Shown here one piece after another: positions 44,640 to 54,472 of a stretch of DNA of 64,000 nt. The translations under genes were made by a program, and so were the position numbers. How positions within the stretch are numbered: position 1 is the first letter of the stretch; every line of letters starts with the position of its first letter. Source of the DNA: Streptomyces sp. NRRL F-2664 (GTDB lineage Bacteria > Actinomycetota > Actinomycetes > Streptomycetales > Streptomycetaceae); contig NZ_JOFX01000010.1 in assembly GCF_000719345.1 (NCBI RefSeq), positions 1-64,000 on the forward strand, read 5' to 3'. The notes under the pieces were generated by a model that made no database searches, was not told where the DNA came from, and saw nothing but the letters and a program-made list of their open reading frames with translations.

Positions 44640-45266
44640 TCAGGCGCGGGGTGCGCACCCCAGGACGTGCCGCTTCACCAGCACGCCGATGTCCGGATCC
44701 CGCGTGCGGAAGGCCTCCACGAGCGCCTCGTGCTCCTCCGCGTAGGACTTCTGGACGGTTCCCAGCCAACGGATGGACAGGGCCGTGAACACCTCGATGC
44801 CCAGGCTCTCCCAGGTGTGCAGCAGCACGCTGTTGCCCGCGGCCCGCACCATCTCCCGGTGGAAACCCACCGTGTGCCGCACCTGGGCCGTGCCGTCCGA
44901 GCTGCGGTCGGCCTCCCACAGGGCCGCCACATGCGGCTCCAGCGCCGAGCAGTCGGCCGCCAGCCGCGGCGCCGCGAGCTCGGCGGCGATCTGCTCCAGA
45001 CCGGCCCGGACCGGGTAGATCTCCTCCAGGTCGGCGGCGGAGAGGTTCCGTACGCGCACGCCCTTGTTCGGCGCGGACTCGATCAGCCGCAGCGTCTCCA
45101 GCTCGCGCAGCGCCTCCCGTACGGGGGTCTGGCTGACCTCCAGCTCGACGGCGATGCGCCGCTCCACGATCCGCTCGCCGGGCTTCCAGCGCCCGCTGAC
45201 GATCCCCTCCACGATGTGCTCGCGGATCTGCTCGCGCAGCGAGTGCACGACGGGTGGGGTGATCAT
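44640..45266 (-). CDS. GntR-family regulator, FadR/FCD subgroup
   Basis: The 208-aa regulator has the GntR winged helix at residues 5-70 ([64 protein letters not shown]) and an FCD effector domain with the metal-type residues in [35 protein letters not shown] and [10 protein letters not shown]. It sits directly upstream of aceE in the same direction, with a palindromic operator in the aceE promoter, so it probably controls pyruvate dehydrogenase in response to a carboxylic acid such as pyruvate (inference, as with PdhR). It ends 218 bp before aceE. Confidence 0.9.
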   Translation of the reverse strand: MITPPVVHSLREQIREHIVEGIVSGRWKPGERIVERRIAVELEVSQTPVREALRELETLRLIESAPNKGVRVRNLSAADLEEIYPVRAGLEQIAAELAAPRLAADCSALEPHVAALWEADRSSDGTAQVRHTVGFHREMVRAAGNSVLLHTWESLGIEVFTALSIRWLGTVQKSYAEEHEALVEAFRTRDPDIGVLVKRHVLGCAPRA

Positions 45267-45330
45267 CGGGGCTTCAACTCCTGGTGGGTGTGCAGGGTCA
45301 CGGCAGGGCCTGATGCCTAGACAATACGGC

Positions 45331-45367
45331 GGCGCCCCCGCCCGGGAGTATCCCGGACGGGGGCGCC
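45331..45367 (-). terminator. sucB terminator
   Basis: GGCGCCCCCG (45331-45340) pairs with CGGGGGCGCC (45358-45367), continued after one C.A mismatch by CCGGGA (45342-45347) and TCCCGG (45351-45356) with a GTA loop. It is 31 nt beyond the sucB stop and separates the sucB transcript from the GntR gene. Confidence 0.9.
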
Positions 45368-45397
45368 GACCGTGAGGCTGGTTACAAGCCGTTCGGC

Positions 45398-47200
45398 TCA
45401 GAGGCCGAGCTCGACCTCGAACTCGCCGGCCTCCAGGATCGCCTTGACCGCGGTGAGGTACCGGGCCGCGTCCGCGCCGTCCACCAGGCGGTGGTCGTAG
45501 GACAGGGTCAGGTACGTCATGTCGCGGATGCCGATGTTGGTGCCCTCGGCGGTCTCGATGACCACCGGGCGCTTCACCGTGGCGCCGATGCCCAGGATGG
45601 CGACCTGGTTCGGCGGCACGATGACCGTGTCGAACAGCGCACCGCGCGAACCGGTGTTGCTGATGGTGAAGGTCGCGCCCGACAGCTCGTCCGGCGTGAT
45701 CTTGTTGCCGCGGACCTTGGCGGCCAGGTCGGCGGTCGCCTTGGAGATGCCCGCCAGGTTGAGGTCGCCCGCACCCTTGATGACCGGGGTCATCAGGCCC
45801 TTCTCGGAGTCCACGGCGATGCCGATGTTCTCCGAGTCGAAGTAGGTGATGGTGCCCTCGTCCTCGTTGATCCGGGCGTTGACGACCGCGTGGGCCTTCA
45901 GCGCCTGGGCCGCGGCCTTGACGAAGAACGGCATCGGGGACAGCTTGACGCCCTCGCGGGCGAGGAAGCCGGCCTTGGCCTTCTCGCGAAGCTTCATGAT
46001 CTTGGTGATGTCCACCTCGACCACGGAGCTGAGCTGGGCCTGCGAGTGCAGGGCCTTCATCATGTTGTCGCCGATGACCTTGCGCATGCGGGTCATCTTG
46101 ACGGTCTGACCGCGCAGCTCGGACACCGCGGCGGCCGGAGCCTTGGCGGCGGGAGCGGCGGTGCCCCCGGCAGTCGCAGCCGCCGGAGCGGCCGCAGCGG
46201 CCTTGGCGGCCTCGGCGGCTGCCAGGACGTCCTGCTTGCGGATGCGACCACCGACGCCGGTGCCCGAGACCGCGGACAGGTCCACGCCGGACTCCGAGGC
46301 CAGCTTGCGCACCAGCGGGGTCACGTACGCGCCCTCGTCGCCGGCGGCGGCCGGAGCCGGGGTCACCGGGGCCGGGGCGGCGGCGGGGGCCGGGGCGGCC
46401 GGGGCAGCCTGGGCGGGGGCCGGAGCCGGAGCGGCCTGGGCGGGAGCCGGGGCAGCGGCCGGAGCCGGAGCGGCCTGGGCGGGAGCCGGGGCAGCGGCCG
46501 GAGCCGGAGCGGCCTCGGCCGGAGCCGGGGCAGCGGCCGGGGCGGCGGCGGCCGGGGCGGCACCGGCGACGCCGATGACGGCCAGACGGGCGCCGACCTC
46601 GGCGGTCTCGTCCTCGCCGACCACGATCTCCAGGAGCGTGCCGGAGACCGGCGCGGGGATCTCGGTGTCGACCTTGTCCGTCGAGACCTCCAGCAGCGGC
46701 TCGTCGGCCTCGACCGACTCGCCGACGGCCTTCAGCCAGCGGGTGACGGTGCCCTCGGTGACGGACTCGCCCAGGGCCGGCAGCACGACGTCGGTGCCCT
46801 CGGCGGAACCGCCGCCGGCGGCCGCGTCGGCCGTCGGCGCCGGGGTCTCGGCGCCGGCCGGGACCTCGGTGGACGGGGCGGCCTGCGGGGCCTCGGCGGC
46901 AGGGGCCTCGGCAGCAGGAGCCTCGGCGGCGGCCGGAGCCGCAGCCTCGGCCGTGGCGCCGGAACCGTCGTCGATGACGGCCAGCTCGGCGCCGACCTCG
47001 ACGGTCTCGTCCTCGGCGACCTTGATGGAGGCCAGGATGCCGGCGACGGGCGACGGGATCTCGGTGTCGACCTTGTCGGTCGAGACCTCGAGCAGCGGCT
47101 CGTCGGCCTCGACGCGCTCGCCCTCGGCCTTCAGCCAGCGGGTGACAGTGCCCTCGGTGACGCTCTCGCCGAGCGCCGGAAGGGTTACGGAAACCGACAT
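45398..47200 (-). CDS. sucB: 2-Oxoacid dehydrogenase E2 with two lipoyl domains (dihydrolipoamide acyltransferase)
   Basis: The 600-aa core subunit has two lipoyl domains with target lysines Lys43 and Lys176 ([10 protein letters not shown] in both), an E1/E3-binding domain at about 292-327 ([29 protein letters not shown]) and a catalytic domain with DHRLVDG (His570). Between them are long linkers rich in Ala/Pro/Glu, including tandem [17 protein letters not shown] repeats. The name is shared in the literature (SucB or AceF); in actinobacteria one E2 serves both pyruvate and 2-oxoglutarate dehydrogenase, with LipA/LipB-made lipoyl groups. lpdA is 54 bp upstream in the same operon, and no other E2 gene is in the window. 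Confidence 0.94.
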   Translation of the reverse strand: MSVSVTLPALGESVTEGTVTRWLKAEGERVEADEPLLEVSTDKVDTEIPSPVAGILASIKVAEDETVEVGAELAVIDDGSGATAEAAAPAAAEAPAAEAPAAEAPQAAPSTEVPAGAETPAPTADAAAGGGSAEGTDVVLPALGESVTEGTVTRWLKAVGESVEADEPLLEVSTDKVDTEIPAPVSGTLLEIVVGEDETAEVGARLAVIGVAGAAPAAAAPAAAPAPAEAAPAPAAAPAPAQAAPAPAAAPAPAQAAPAPAPAQAAPAAPAPAAAPAPVTPAPAAAGDEGAYVTPLVRKLASESGVDLSAVSGTGVGGRIRKQDVLAAAEAAKAAAAAPAAATAGGTAAPAAKAPAAAVSELRGQTVKMTRMRKVIGDNMMKALHSQAQLSSVVEVDITKIMKLREKAKAGFLAREGVKLSPMPFFVKAAAQALKAHAVVNARINEDEGTITYFDSENIGIAVDSEKGLMTPVIKGAGDLNLAGISKATADLAAKVRGNKITPDELSGATFTISNTGSRGALFDTVIVPPNQVAILGIGATVKRPVVIETAEGTNIGIRDMTYLTLSYDHRLVDGADAARYLTAVKAILEAGEFEVELGL

Positions 47201-47254
47201 GGTTTCTGTTGCTCCTTACGAAAGTGCGGAAGTGGTCGTCGCGCCCGGGACGAA

Positions 47255-48643
47255 CTAGTCGTGGGAGTGAAGCGGCTTGCCGGCCAGGGCCAGGTGGGCC
47301 TCGCCGAGCGCCTCGTTCTGGGTCGGGTGCGCGTGGATCAGCTGCGCGACCTCGGCCGGCAGGGCCTCCCAGTTGTAGATCAGCTGAGCCTCGCCCACCT
47401 GCTCGCCCATCCGGTCACCGACCATGTGGACGCCGACCACGGCACCGTCCTTGACCTGGACGAGCTTGATCTCGCCCGCGGTCTTCAGGATCTTGCTCTT
47501 GCCGTTGCCCGCCAGGTTGTACTTCAGGGCCACGACCTTGTCCGCGCCGTAGATCTCCTTGGCCTTGGCCTCGGTGATGCCGACGGAAGCGACCTCGGGG
47601 TGGCAGTAGGTGACGCGCGGGACACCGTCGTAGTCGATCGGGACGGTCTTGAGACCGGCCAGACGCTCCGCGACCAGGATGCCCTCGGCGAAGCCGACGT
47701 GCGCGAGCTGGAGGGTCGGGACGAGGTCGCCCACGGCCGAGATCGTCGGCACGTTGGTCTGCATGTACTCGTCGACCAGGACGTAGCCGCGGTCCATCGC
47801 GACGCCCTGCTCCTCGTAGCCCAGGCCCTGCGAGACCGGGCCGCGGCCGACGGCGACCAGCAGCACCTCGGCCTCGAAGGTCTTGCCGTCGGCCAGCGTC
47901 ACGCGGACGCCGTTCTCCGTGTACTCGGCCTTGTCGAAGAAGGTGCCGAGGTTGAACTTGATGCCGCGCTTGCGGAAGGCCCGCTCCAGCAGCTTCGAGC
48001 TGTTCTCGTCCTCGACCGGCACGAGGTGCTTGAGGCCCTCGATGACGGTGATGTCGGAGCCGAAGGACTTCCACGCCGAGGCGAACTCGACGCCGATGAC
48101 GCCGCCGCCCAGCACGATCGCGGACTCGGGCACGCGGTCCAGGACCAGCGCGTGGTCCGAGGAGATGATGCGGTTGCCGTCGATGTTCAGGCCCGGCAGC
48201 GACTTCGGCACGGAGCCGGTCGCCAGCAGGATGTGGCGGCCCTGGATGCGCTGCCCGTTCACGTCGACGGAGGTCGGCGAGGAGAGGCGGCCCTCACCCT
48301 CGATGTAGGTCACCTTGCGGGAGGCGACCAGGCCCTGCAGGCCCTTGTACAGGCCCGAGATGACCTCGTCCTTGTACTTCTGCACACCCGCGATGTCGAT
48401 GCCCTCGAAGGTGGCCTTCACACCGAACTGGGCGGCCTCGCGCGCCTGGTCGGCGATCTCACCCGCGTGCAGCAGAGCCTTCGTGGGGATGCAGCCGTTG
48501 TGCAGGCAGGTGCCGCCGAGCTTGTTCTTCTCGATCAGGGCAACGTCCAGACCCAGCTGGGATGCGCGCAGCGCCGCGGCGTAACCGCCACTGCCACCGC
48601 CGAGGATCACTAGGTCGAAAACGGTGCTGGCGTCGTTCGCCAC
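47255..48643 (-). CDS. lpdA: Dihydrolipoyl dehydrogenase (E3)
   Basis: The 462-aa flavoenzyme reoxidises the reduced lipoyl arms of E2 with NAD+. Landmarks are the FAD motif VILGGGSGGYAAALRAS, the redox pair Cys46/Cys51 in GGTCLHNGCIPTK, the NAD domain (VLGGGVIGVEFASAW), AVGDLVPTLQLAH and the terminal HAHPTQNEALGEA with the conserved His-Pro. GTG 48643 has GGAGG 7 nt upstream. It is the first gene of the lpdA-sucB pair. Upstream (48644-48873) a promoter is expected but no clear element stands out. Confidence 0.97.
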   Translation of the reverse strand: MANDASTVFDLVILGGGSGGYAAALRASQLGLDVALIEKNKLGGTCLHNGCIPTKALLHAGEIADQAREAAQFGVKATFEGIDIAGVQKYKDEVISGLYKGLQGLVASRKVTYIEGEGRLSSPTSVDVNGQRIQGRHILLATGSVPKSLPGLNIDGNRIISSDHALVLDRVPESAIVLGGGVIGVEFASAWKSFGSDITVIEGLKHLVPVEDENSSKLLERAFRKRGIKFNLGTFFDKAEYTENGVRVTLADGKTFEAEVLLVAVGRGPVSQGLGYEEQGVAMDRGYVLVDEYMQTNVPTISAVGDLVPTLQLAHVGFAEGILVAERLAGLKTVPIDYDGVPRVTYCHPEVASVGITEAKAKEIYGADKVVALKYNLAGNGKSKILKTAGEIKLVQVKDGAVVGVHMVGDRMGEQVGEAQLIYNWEALPAEVAQLIHAHPTQNEALGEAHLALAGKPLHSHD

Positions 48644-48873
48644 GTCACGTCCTCCATGCATGTGCGCCGGGCACCGGTCCTCTGTGACCGGGCGGCGGCT
48701 GGTAATCGGCCGCTGTTTCTTCGGCCCTGTGGTGGGGGCCCTGTCCTGCCGAGAACCCATCTTCGCATTTGTCGGGGGAACGCGGGACGCCGGGCCCACG
48801 TTGTGGGAGGCCGTTCTGTCCGAAGCGAAGGTTACCGCTGCGTAGAAACCTACGGATTTCGTTGTGGGCTGAA

Positions 48874-48906
48874 CGCACCCCGGGGCCCGCGGGGCCCCGG
48901 GGTGCG
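48874..48906 (-). terminator. pepA terminator
   Basis: A perfect 15-bp stem (CGCACCCCGGGGCCC at 48874-48888 with 48892-48906) and a GCG loop lies 22 nt beyond the pepA stop on the minus strand, before lpdA's upstream region. Confidence 0.9.
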
Positions 48907-48927
48907 TCGCGCGTCACATCGGGGGCG

Positions 48928-50463
48928 TCAGCCGAGGTCTCCGGTGGCCGTCCGCTCGGCCAGCCGCACCAGGGTGCGCACCGCGGAGCCGGTGCCGCCC
49001 TTGGGGGTGTAGCCATGCGGGGCGCCTTCGTGGAAGGCCGGGCCGGCGATGTCGAGGTGGGCCCAGGTGATGCCCTCGCCGACGAACTCCTGGAGGAAGA
49101 GGCCGGCGACCAGGCCGCCGCCCATCCGGACACCCATGTTCGCGATGTCGGCGGTGGGGGAGTCCATGGTCTTGCGCAGTTCCGCCGGGAGCGGCATCGG
49201 CCAGGAGGACTCGCCGACCTCCTCCGCGATCTCGTGGATCGAGGTGCGGAAGGCGTCGTCGTTCGCCATGATCCCGAAGGTGCGGTCGCCGAGGGCGAGC
49301 ACCATGGCGCCGGTCAGGGTGGCGACGTCGACGATCGCGTCCGGGTTGTCCTCGGAGGCCTTGGTCAGCGCGTCACCGAGGACCAGCCGGCCCTCGGCGT
49401 CGGTGTTGAGGACCTCGACGGTCTTGCCGCTGTACATGCGCAGGACGTCGCCGGGCTTGGTGGCCGAGCCGGACGGCATGTTCTCGGCGAGCGCGAGCCA
49501 GCCGGTGACGTTGACCCGCAGGCCCAGCTTCGCGGCCGCGACGACGGCGGCGAAGACGGCGGCGGCGCCGGCCATGTCGCACTTCATCGTCTCGTTGTGG
49601 CCGGCCGGCTTCAGGGAGATGCCGCCCGAGTCGTAGGTGATGCCCTTGCCGACGAAGGCCAGGGTCTTCTCCGCCTTGGGGTGGGTGTAGCTGAGCTTCA
49701 CCAGGCGCGGCGGGTTCTCGGAGCCCTTGCCGACGCCCATGATGCCGCCGTAGCCGCCCTTGACCAGGGCCTTCTCGTCCAGCACCTGGACCTTGACGCC
49801 GTTCTCCTTCGCGGCCGCGGAGGCGACCGCGGCGAAGGCCTCGGGGGTCAGGTCGTTCGGCGGGGTGTTCACGAGGTCACGGGCCACGTTGACCTGGGCC
49901 GCGACGACGGCGGCGCGCTCGACGGCCGCCTTGTGCTCCTTGTCGCGCGGCTTGGCGCCGAGCAGGGCCACCTCGGCGAGCGGCTGCTTCGGCCCGGAGT
50001 CCTTGCCGTTGCCGGCCTTCTTCTCGCCGCCCTGGTACGCGGTGAAGGCGTACGCGCCCAGCAGCGCGCCCTCGGCGACGGCGGTGACGGCGGAGGCGTC
50101 CTCCAGCGGCAGGGCGAAGCCGGCCTTCTTGCTGCCGTGCAGCGCGCGGGCGGCGGCGCCGGCGGCGCGGCGCAGCACCTCCTCGTCGAACGACTCGTCC
50201 TTCTCCGGGACGGAGCCGAGCCCCACCGCCAGCACGACCGGGACCTTGAGGCCTGCCGGGGCCGGCAGCTTGGTGACCTCGCCTTCGGCACCCGAGGCGC
50301 CGAGTGCGTCGAGGACACCGGCGAGCTTGCCGTCGAACGCCTTGTCCACGGCCTCGGCGCCCGCGGCGACGATCGCGCCCTTGGGGCCCTTGGCGACACC
50401 GACGACGAGGGCGTCGGCGCGCAGCGTCGCCGCGCCGGCAGTGCTGAGAGTCAGAGCAGTCAC
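48928..50463 (-). CDS. pepA: Leucyl aminopeptidase (M17)
   Basis: The 511-aa cytosolic metallopeptidase removes N-terminal Leu and other residues from peptides. Catalytic motifs are VGKGITYDSGGISLKP (metal Lys/Asp), KCDMAGAAAVFA and the M17 signature NTDAEGRL; the Arg/Asp of EGRLVLGDALT are present. The N-terminal domain (~1-190) is the usual less-conserved part. GTG 50463 is the start; a -10 element for it may be TACGAT (50532-50527 on the minus strand). It is divergent from the Agd3-like gene. Confidence 0.96.
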   Translation of the reverse strand: MTALTLSTAGAATLRADALVVGVAKGPKGAIVAAGAEAVDKAFDGKLAGVLDALGASGAEGEVTKLPAPAGLKVPVVLAVGLGSVPEKDESFDEEVLRRAAGAAARALHGSKKAGFALPLEDASAVTAVAEGALLGAYAFTAYQGGEKKAGNGKDSGPKQPLAEVALLGAKPRDKEHKAAVERAAVVAAQVNVARDLVNTPPNDLTPEAFAAVASAAAKENGVKVQVLDEKALVKGGYGGIMGVGKGSENPPRLVKLSYTHPKAEKTLAFVGKGITYDSGGISLKPAGHNETMKCDMAGAAAVFAAVVAAAKLGLRVNVTGWLALAENMPSGSATKPGDVLRMYSGKTVEVLNTDAEGRLVLGDALTKASEDNPDAIVDVATLTGAMVLALGDRTFGIMANDDAFRTSIHEIAEEVGESSWPMPLPAELRKTMDSPTADIANMGVRMGGGLVAGLFLQEFVGEGITWAHLDIAGPAFHEGAPHGYTPKGGTGSAVRTLVRLAERTATGDLG

Positions 50464-50705
50464 GGTGGTGAAGTCTCGCTTCCGTTTGTGTGTGTGGGCC
50501 GAGTGGGTGGACGGCCGTCCGTAGCGATCGTATTCGGGGCCCGACGGCCGCCTGGAAGGAGCCTACGCGCACGGGCTCACCCGTACGCCACTCGAAGGTT
50601 TGGCAAGGTGTTCGATCAAGCGGCCACCGGGTTCACCCGTCCGTGGACTCTGCTCCAGGTTTGCCCCGTAGACCTGACGAGGTCCGAAAGACTCGGTCCA
50701 CTCTC

Positions 50706-50730
50706 GCAAGGGGACGCGGGGTCCCTTTGC
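50706..50730 (+). other. Leader hairpin upstream of the Agd3-like gene
   Basis: GCAAGGGGAC (50706-50715) pairs with GTCCCTTTGC (50721-50730) with one G.T pair and a GCGGG loop. It lies 80-104 nt before the start at 50810. The 346-bp gap 50464-50809 otherwise holds the pepA promoter, a possible plus-strand promoter near TTTGCC (50659) and TAGACC, and small G/C-rich inverted repeats (GACCT-gacg-AGGTC). Confidence 0.5.
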
Positions 50731-50809
50731 ATGATTTCCACAGAGCCTCCCCGGCCCGGCCGACCGCCAAGGGCCGTTCCGAGGGATGCCTGCGGGGGGA
50801 AAGGCCGAA

Positions 50810-52840
50810 ATGGTCAACAAGAACCGGATGAACAGGCTGGCCGCCGTCATGGCCGCGGCTGCCCTGGCGTCCGTCGCAGTACCGGCCGCGAGCGCCCAGG
50901 CGGCCGTGACACCACCGCGGATCGACCTGAAGGTGCTCGTCGTCGACGACGGCGGCAGCTCGGTCGAGGCGATCACCGCGGAGCTCAAGGACACCGGAGT
51001 GCCCTTCACGCGCGTCCAGCTGGGCAGCGCGAGCCGCCCGGTCATCAACGCGGCGTTCCTCAGCGACACGGTCGACGGCCGGCCGCGCGCCAAGTACCAG
51101 GGCGTGGTCCTGCCCAACGAGAACCCCTTCGGCGAGGGCTCCGCCGAGATGACCGCGCTGGCCGCCTACGAGACGACGTACGGGATCCGCCAGGTCGACG
51201 CCTACACCTGGGCCCACCCGGGCGTCGGGCTGGAGTACACCGACAACGGCGGCTTCGCCGGCCAGCTCGACGGCACCCGGGCCGCCGTCACCGCCGCCGG
51301 CAAGGCAGGCCCCTTCGCCTACCTCGGCGGACAGGTCACCTTCGAGGACAATTCCGCGCTGGTGCCCGAGAGCTACGGCTACATGGCCAAACCGCGCCCC
51401 GGCTACACCAGCTACGTCGACGCACCCGTCGGGTCCGGCCGCGCCTCCCTCGTCGGCGAGTACACCCACGACGGACGCAGCGAACTGGTCGTCACCTTCG
51501 GCTACAACCAGCACCAGCAGCAGTTCCGGCTGCTCGCCCGCGGCATCGTCGACTGGCTGACCCGCGGGGTCCACCTCGGCCAGAGCCGCAACTACTTCGC
51601 GGTCCACGTCGACGACGTCTTCGCCCCCGACGCCCGCTGGAACAAGGAGCTGAACTGCACGCCCGGCGACTACGCCTGCCCGGGCGGCGAGGGCAAGGAG
51701 AGCACCATCCGGATGAGCGCCGCCGACGCGGTGTACGCGGCGCAGTGGCAGACCACCAAGAACTTCAAGCTCGACATGCTCTTCAACGGCGGCGCCGGCG
51801 AGGAGTGGAAGGCCGAGAACGGCGGCGTCGACGCGCTGACGGCCCAACTCGTCGCCGACCGCGCCAAGTACCGGTGGATGAACCACACCTACACCCATCC
51901 GTTCCTCGGCTGCGTCCAGGACACGACGACCATTCCGTGGACCTGTACGAAGAACGCCCAGGGCGCGGTCCAGTACATGAGCCGCGCCGAGATCTCCGCC
52001 CAGATCCGGGACAACAACAACTGGGCCGCGTCCAAGGGCATCACCCTCGACAGGACCGAACTGGTCACCGGCGAGCACTCCGGCCTCAAGACCGCCCCCC
52101 AGCAGCCCGTGGACAACCCCAACCTGGCCGGGGCCCTCGCCGACAACGGGGTCAGGTGGGCCGGCAGCGACAACTCCCGCGAACCGGCGCAGCGGGCCCT
52201 CGGCAGCGCCCTCACGGTCCCCCGGCACCCGATGAACGTGTACTACAACACCGGCACCAACGCCGAGATGGCCGACGAGTACAACTGGATCTACACCAGC
52301 CGCGCCCACGGCGGCAGCGGCGTCTGCGAGGACAACCCGGCGACCTCCACCTGCCTGCCGGCCCCGCTGGACGTCAACACCGGCTACCTCGACCACATCG
52401 TCCCGGCCGAGGCGCGCACCGCCCTGCGCCACGTCCTGGCGAACGACCCCCGGCCGCACTACGTCCACCAGTCCAACCTGGCCGAGGACCGCACCCTCTA
52501 CCCGGTACTCGACCAGGTCCTCGACACCTACCGGACCCTGTACGCCCCCAGCGCGCCCATCGTCAACCAGTCCATGAAGGACACCGGCGTCGAGCTCCAG
52601 CGCCGCGCCGCGTGGGACAAGGCCCTCGCGGACGGCAAGGTCACCGCCTACCGCATCGGCAACGACGTCACCGTCAAGGCGCCCTCCGGAGTGGTCGCCC
52701 CGGTGACCGCCCCCAACGGCACCAGGAAGCAGATGCTCCTCGGCACGGCGGACTTCGGCACCGCCTACGCCGGCAGCCGCTCCGCCTGGACCGGCCCCGA
52801 GCTGCTGCAGAGCGCCGTCACGCTCAAGCTGCCCAGCTGA
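50810..52840 (+). CDS. Secreted Agd3-like (CE18-type) carbohydrate deacetylase
   Basis: The 676-aa protein has a signal peptide (NRLAAVMAAAALASVAVPAASAQA) and then the unusual composition of fungal Agd3, the deacetylase that partly N-deacetylates galactosaminogalactan. NodB-type motifs are recognisable: HVDDVF (His266, Asp268, Asp269) as the DD motif, NHTYTHP (His359, His363) as the His motif, and VTGEHSGL (Glu422, His423) further on. The N-terminal ~240 residues form a separate beta-rich module (DLKVLVVDDGGSSVEAITAEL, CBM-like), and the C-terminal part ends in beta segments. GGGGGGAAAGG precedes ATG 50810. It heads the exopolysaccharide-like gene group, but a hairpin separates it from the next gene. 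Confidence 0.82.
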   Translation: MVNKNRMNRLAAVMAAAALASVAVPAASAQAAVTPPRIDLKVLVVDDGGSSVEAITAELKDTGVPFTRVQLGSASRPVINAAFLSDTVDGRPRAKYQGVVLPNENPFGEGSAEMTALAAYETTYGIRQVDAYTWAHPGVGLEYTDNGGFAGQLDGTRAAVTAAGKAGPFAYLGGQVTFEDNSALVPESYGYMAKPRPGYTSYVDAPVGSGRASLVGEYTHDGRSELVVTFGYNQHQQQFRLLARGIVDWLTRGVHLGQSRNYFAVHVDDVFAPDARWNKELNCTPGDYACPGGEGKESTIRMSAADAVYAAQWQTTKNFKLDMLFNGGAGEEWKAENGGVDALTAQLVADRAKYRWMNHTYTHPFLGCVQDTTTIPWTCTKNAQGAVQYMSRAEISAQIRDNNNWAASKGITLDRTELVTGEHSGLKTAPQQPVDNPNLAGALADNGVRWAGSDNSREPAQRALGSALTVPRHPMNVYYNTGTNAEMADEYNWIYTSRAHGGSGVCEDNPATSTCLPAPLDVNTGYLDHIVPAEARTALRHVLANDPRPHYVHQSNLAEDRTLYPVLDQVLDTYRTLYAPSAPIVNQSMKDTGVELQRRAAWDKALADGKVTAYRIGNDVTVKAPSGVVAPVTAPNGTRKQMLLGTADFGTAYAGSRSAWTGPELLQSAVTLKLPS

Positions 52841-52875
52841 CCGCCACCGCCCACACCACACCCGTAGCACCCAGT

Positions 52876-52914
52876 GCCGGCGCTCCGCGAACCCGACGGG
52901 CGCCGGCCCCTTTT
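52876..52914 (+). terminator. Hairpin with T-tract after the Agd3-like gene
   Basis: GCCGGCGC (52876-52883) pairs with GCGCCGGC (52900-52907), followed by CCCTTTT (52908-52914). It lies 36 nt after the deacetylase stop and 23 nt before the glycosyltransferase start. It may terminate most transcripts, so the later four genes could be expressed at a lower level than the deacetylase or need another promoter. Confidence 0.65.
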
Positions 52915-52936
52915 CCGTCCTGGGGGGACACACCGC

Positions 52937-54472
52937 ATGAGTCATGGGCGTCACGTCACCATGCTCACCGAAGGCACCTATCCACACGTCCACGGAGGCG
53001 TCAGCACCTGGTGCGACCAACTGGTCCGCGGCATGCCGGAGGTCGACTTCAACGTCATAGCCCTGACCGGCTCCGGGCGCGAGCCGGTCACCTGGGAACT
53101 GCCCCGCAACGTCTACCGGCACACGGCCGTCCCGCTCTGGGGCCCGCCCCCGGCGAAGGGCCGTCGAGCCCGCCGGTCGGCCCTGCGCGGCAAGGCGCAC
53201 CGCCGCTTCACCGCCGTCTACGAAAGCTTCCTGCTCTCCCTGCTCGACCCGCCGGCCGACCCCGCCGACCGCACCTTCTCCGAAGCCCTGCGCGAACTCG
53301 CCGTCCTGGCCCGCGCCGGGAAACTCGCCCCGGCCCTGCGCTCCGAATCGGTTCTGCGCCTCCTGATGAACGTCTGGACCCGACCCGGCCTCTCCACCGC
53401 CGAGGCGGCCCCCACCCTCCACGACGCGCTCACCGCCACCGACCTGCTGGAGCACGCCCTGCGCCCGCTCGCCGTGCGCATCCCGCCCGACAGCGTCGCG
53501 CACGCCGTCAGCAGCGGCCTGGCCACCCTGCCCGCACTGGCCGCCAAACACCTCGACGGAGTGCCCTTCCTCCTCACCGAGCACGGCATCTACCTGCGCG
53601 AGCGCTACCTCGGCTACCGCACCGCCGAGCAGCGCTGGCCCGTCAAGGCGCTCATGCTCGGTTTTTACCGCGAGCTCAACACCGAGGGCTACCGGCAAGC
53701 CGACCTGATCACCCCCTGCAACCAGTACAACCGCCGCTGGGAGGAGCGCGGCGGCGCCGACTCCGAACGCATCCGCACCGTCTACAACGGCGTCGACCCG
53801 CACGCCTTCCCCGAGGCCGGCCCCGAACCGGACGTGCCCACCCTCAGCTGGTGCGGCCGCATCGACCCGATCAAGGACCTCGAAACCCTCATCCGCGCCT
53901 ACGCCTTCATGCGCGAGGAACTGCCCGCCCTGCGGCTGCGCCTCTTCGGACCCGTCCCGGCCGGCTGCGAGGACTACAAGCTGCGCCTGGAGAAACTCGC
54001 CGCCGAACTCGGCGTGACCGACGGGATCACCTACGAGGGCCGCATCGAGGAAGTCGCCCGGGCCTACGCGGCCGGCAGCGTCGTGATGCTCTCCTCCATC
54101 AGCGAGGGCTTCCCCTTCAGCATCATCGAGGCCATGTCCTGCGGCCGCACCACCGTCTCCACCGACGTCGGCGGGGTCCGCGAGGCCGTCGGGGACACCG
54201 GCCTGGTCGTCCCGCCCCGCGAGCCGGAGACCATGGCCCGCGCCACCCTCGCCCTGCTCCGCGACGACGCGCGCCGCGCCGAGCTGGGCCGGATGTCCCG
54301 CCGTCGGGTCGTGGAGAAGTTCACCCTCCACCGGTCCGTGGACGGCTTCCGGCACATCTACCGGGAACTCGCCGGCCAGCCCGTCCTGCCCGTCCACGCG
54401 GGGGACGCCTGGACCCAGCGGCTCGCCGACCCCTGGTACCGCGAACTCGCCGCCGACGGGAGCCTGTGGTGA
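52937..54472 (+). CDS. GT4-type glycosyltransferase, PelF-like with DUF3492-type N-terminus
   Basis: The 511-aa cytoplasmic enzyme has the DUF3492/PelF start (VTMLTEGTYPHVHGGVSTWCDQLVRGMPEVDFNVIALTG) and a C-terminal GT4 domain: WCGRIDPIKDLETLIRAYAFM, GCEDYKLRLEKLAAELGVTDGITYEGRIEEVARAYAAGSVVMLSSISEGFPFSIIEAMSCG (the E-x7-E retaining motif) and TDVGGVREAVGDTG. PelF of Pseudomonas uses UDP-GlcNAc for the Pel polymer; Gtb3 of Aspergillus has a similar GT4 unit fused to membrane segments. ATG 52937 has GGGGGGA 8 nt upstream. It overlaps the next gene at GTGA (54469-54472). Confidence 0.86.
   Translation: MSHGRHVTMLTEGTYPHVHGGVSTWCDQLVRGMPEVDFNVIALTGSGREPVTWELPRNVYRHTAVPLWGPPPAKGRRARRSALRGKAHRRFTAVYESFLLSLLDPPADPADRTFSEALRELAVLARAGKLAPALRSESVLRLLMNVWTRPGLSTAEAAPTLHDALTATDLLEHALRPLAVRIPPDSVAHAVSSGLATLPALAAKHLDGVPFLLTEHGIYLRERYLGYRTAEQRWPVKALMLGFYRELNTEGYRQADLITPCNQYNRRWEERGGADSERIRTVYNGVDPHAFPEAGPEPDVPTLSWCGRIDPIKDLETLIRAYAFMREELPALRLRLFGPVPAGCEDYKLRLEKLAAELGVTDGITYEGRIEEVARAYAAGSVVMLSSISEGFPFSIIEAMSCGRTTVSTDVGGVREAVGDTGLVVPPREPETMARATLALLRDDARRAELGRMSRRRVVEKFTLHRSVDGFRHIYRELAGQPVLPVHAGDAWTQRLADPWYRELAADGSLW

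Noticed and set aside
44640..45266. GntR gene as part of the sucB operon
   Set aside because: A very stable hairpin (45331-45367) separates it from sucB, and its direction and operator link it to aceE.
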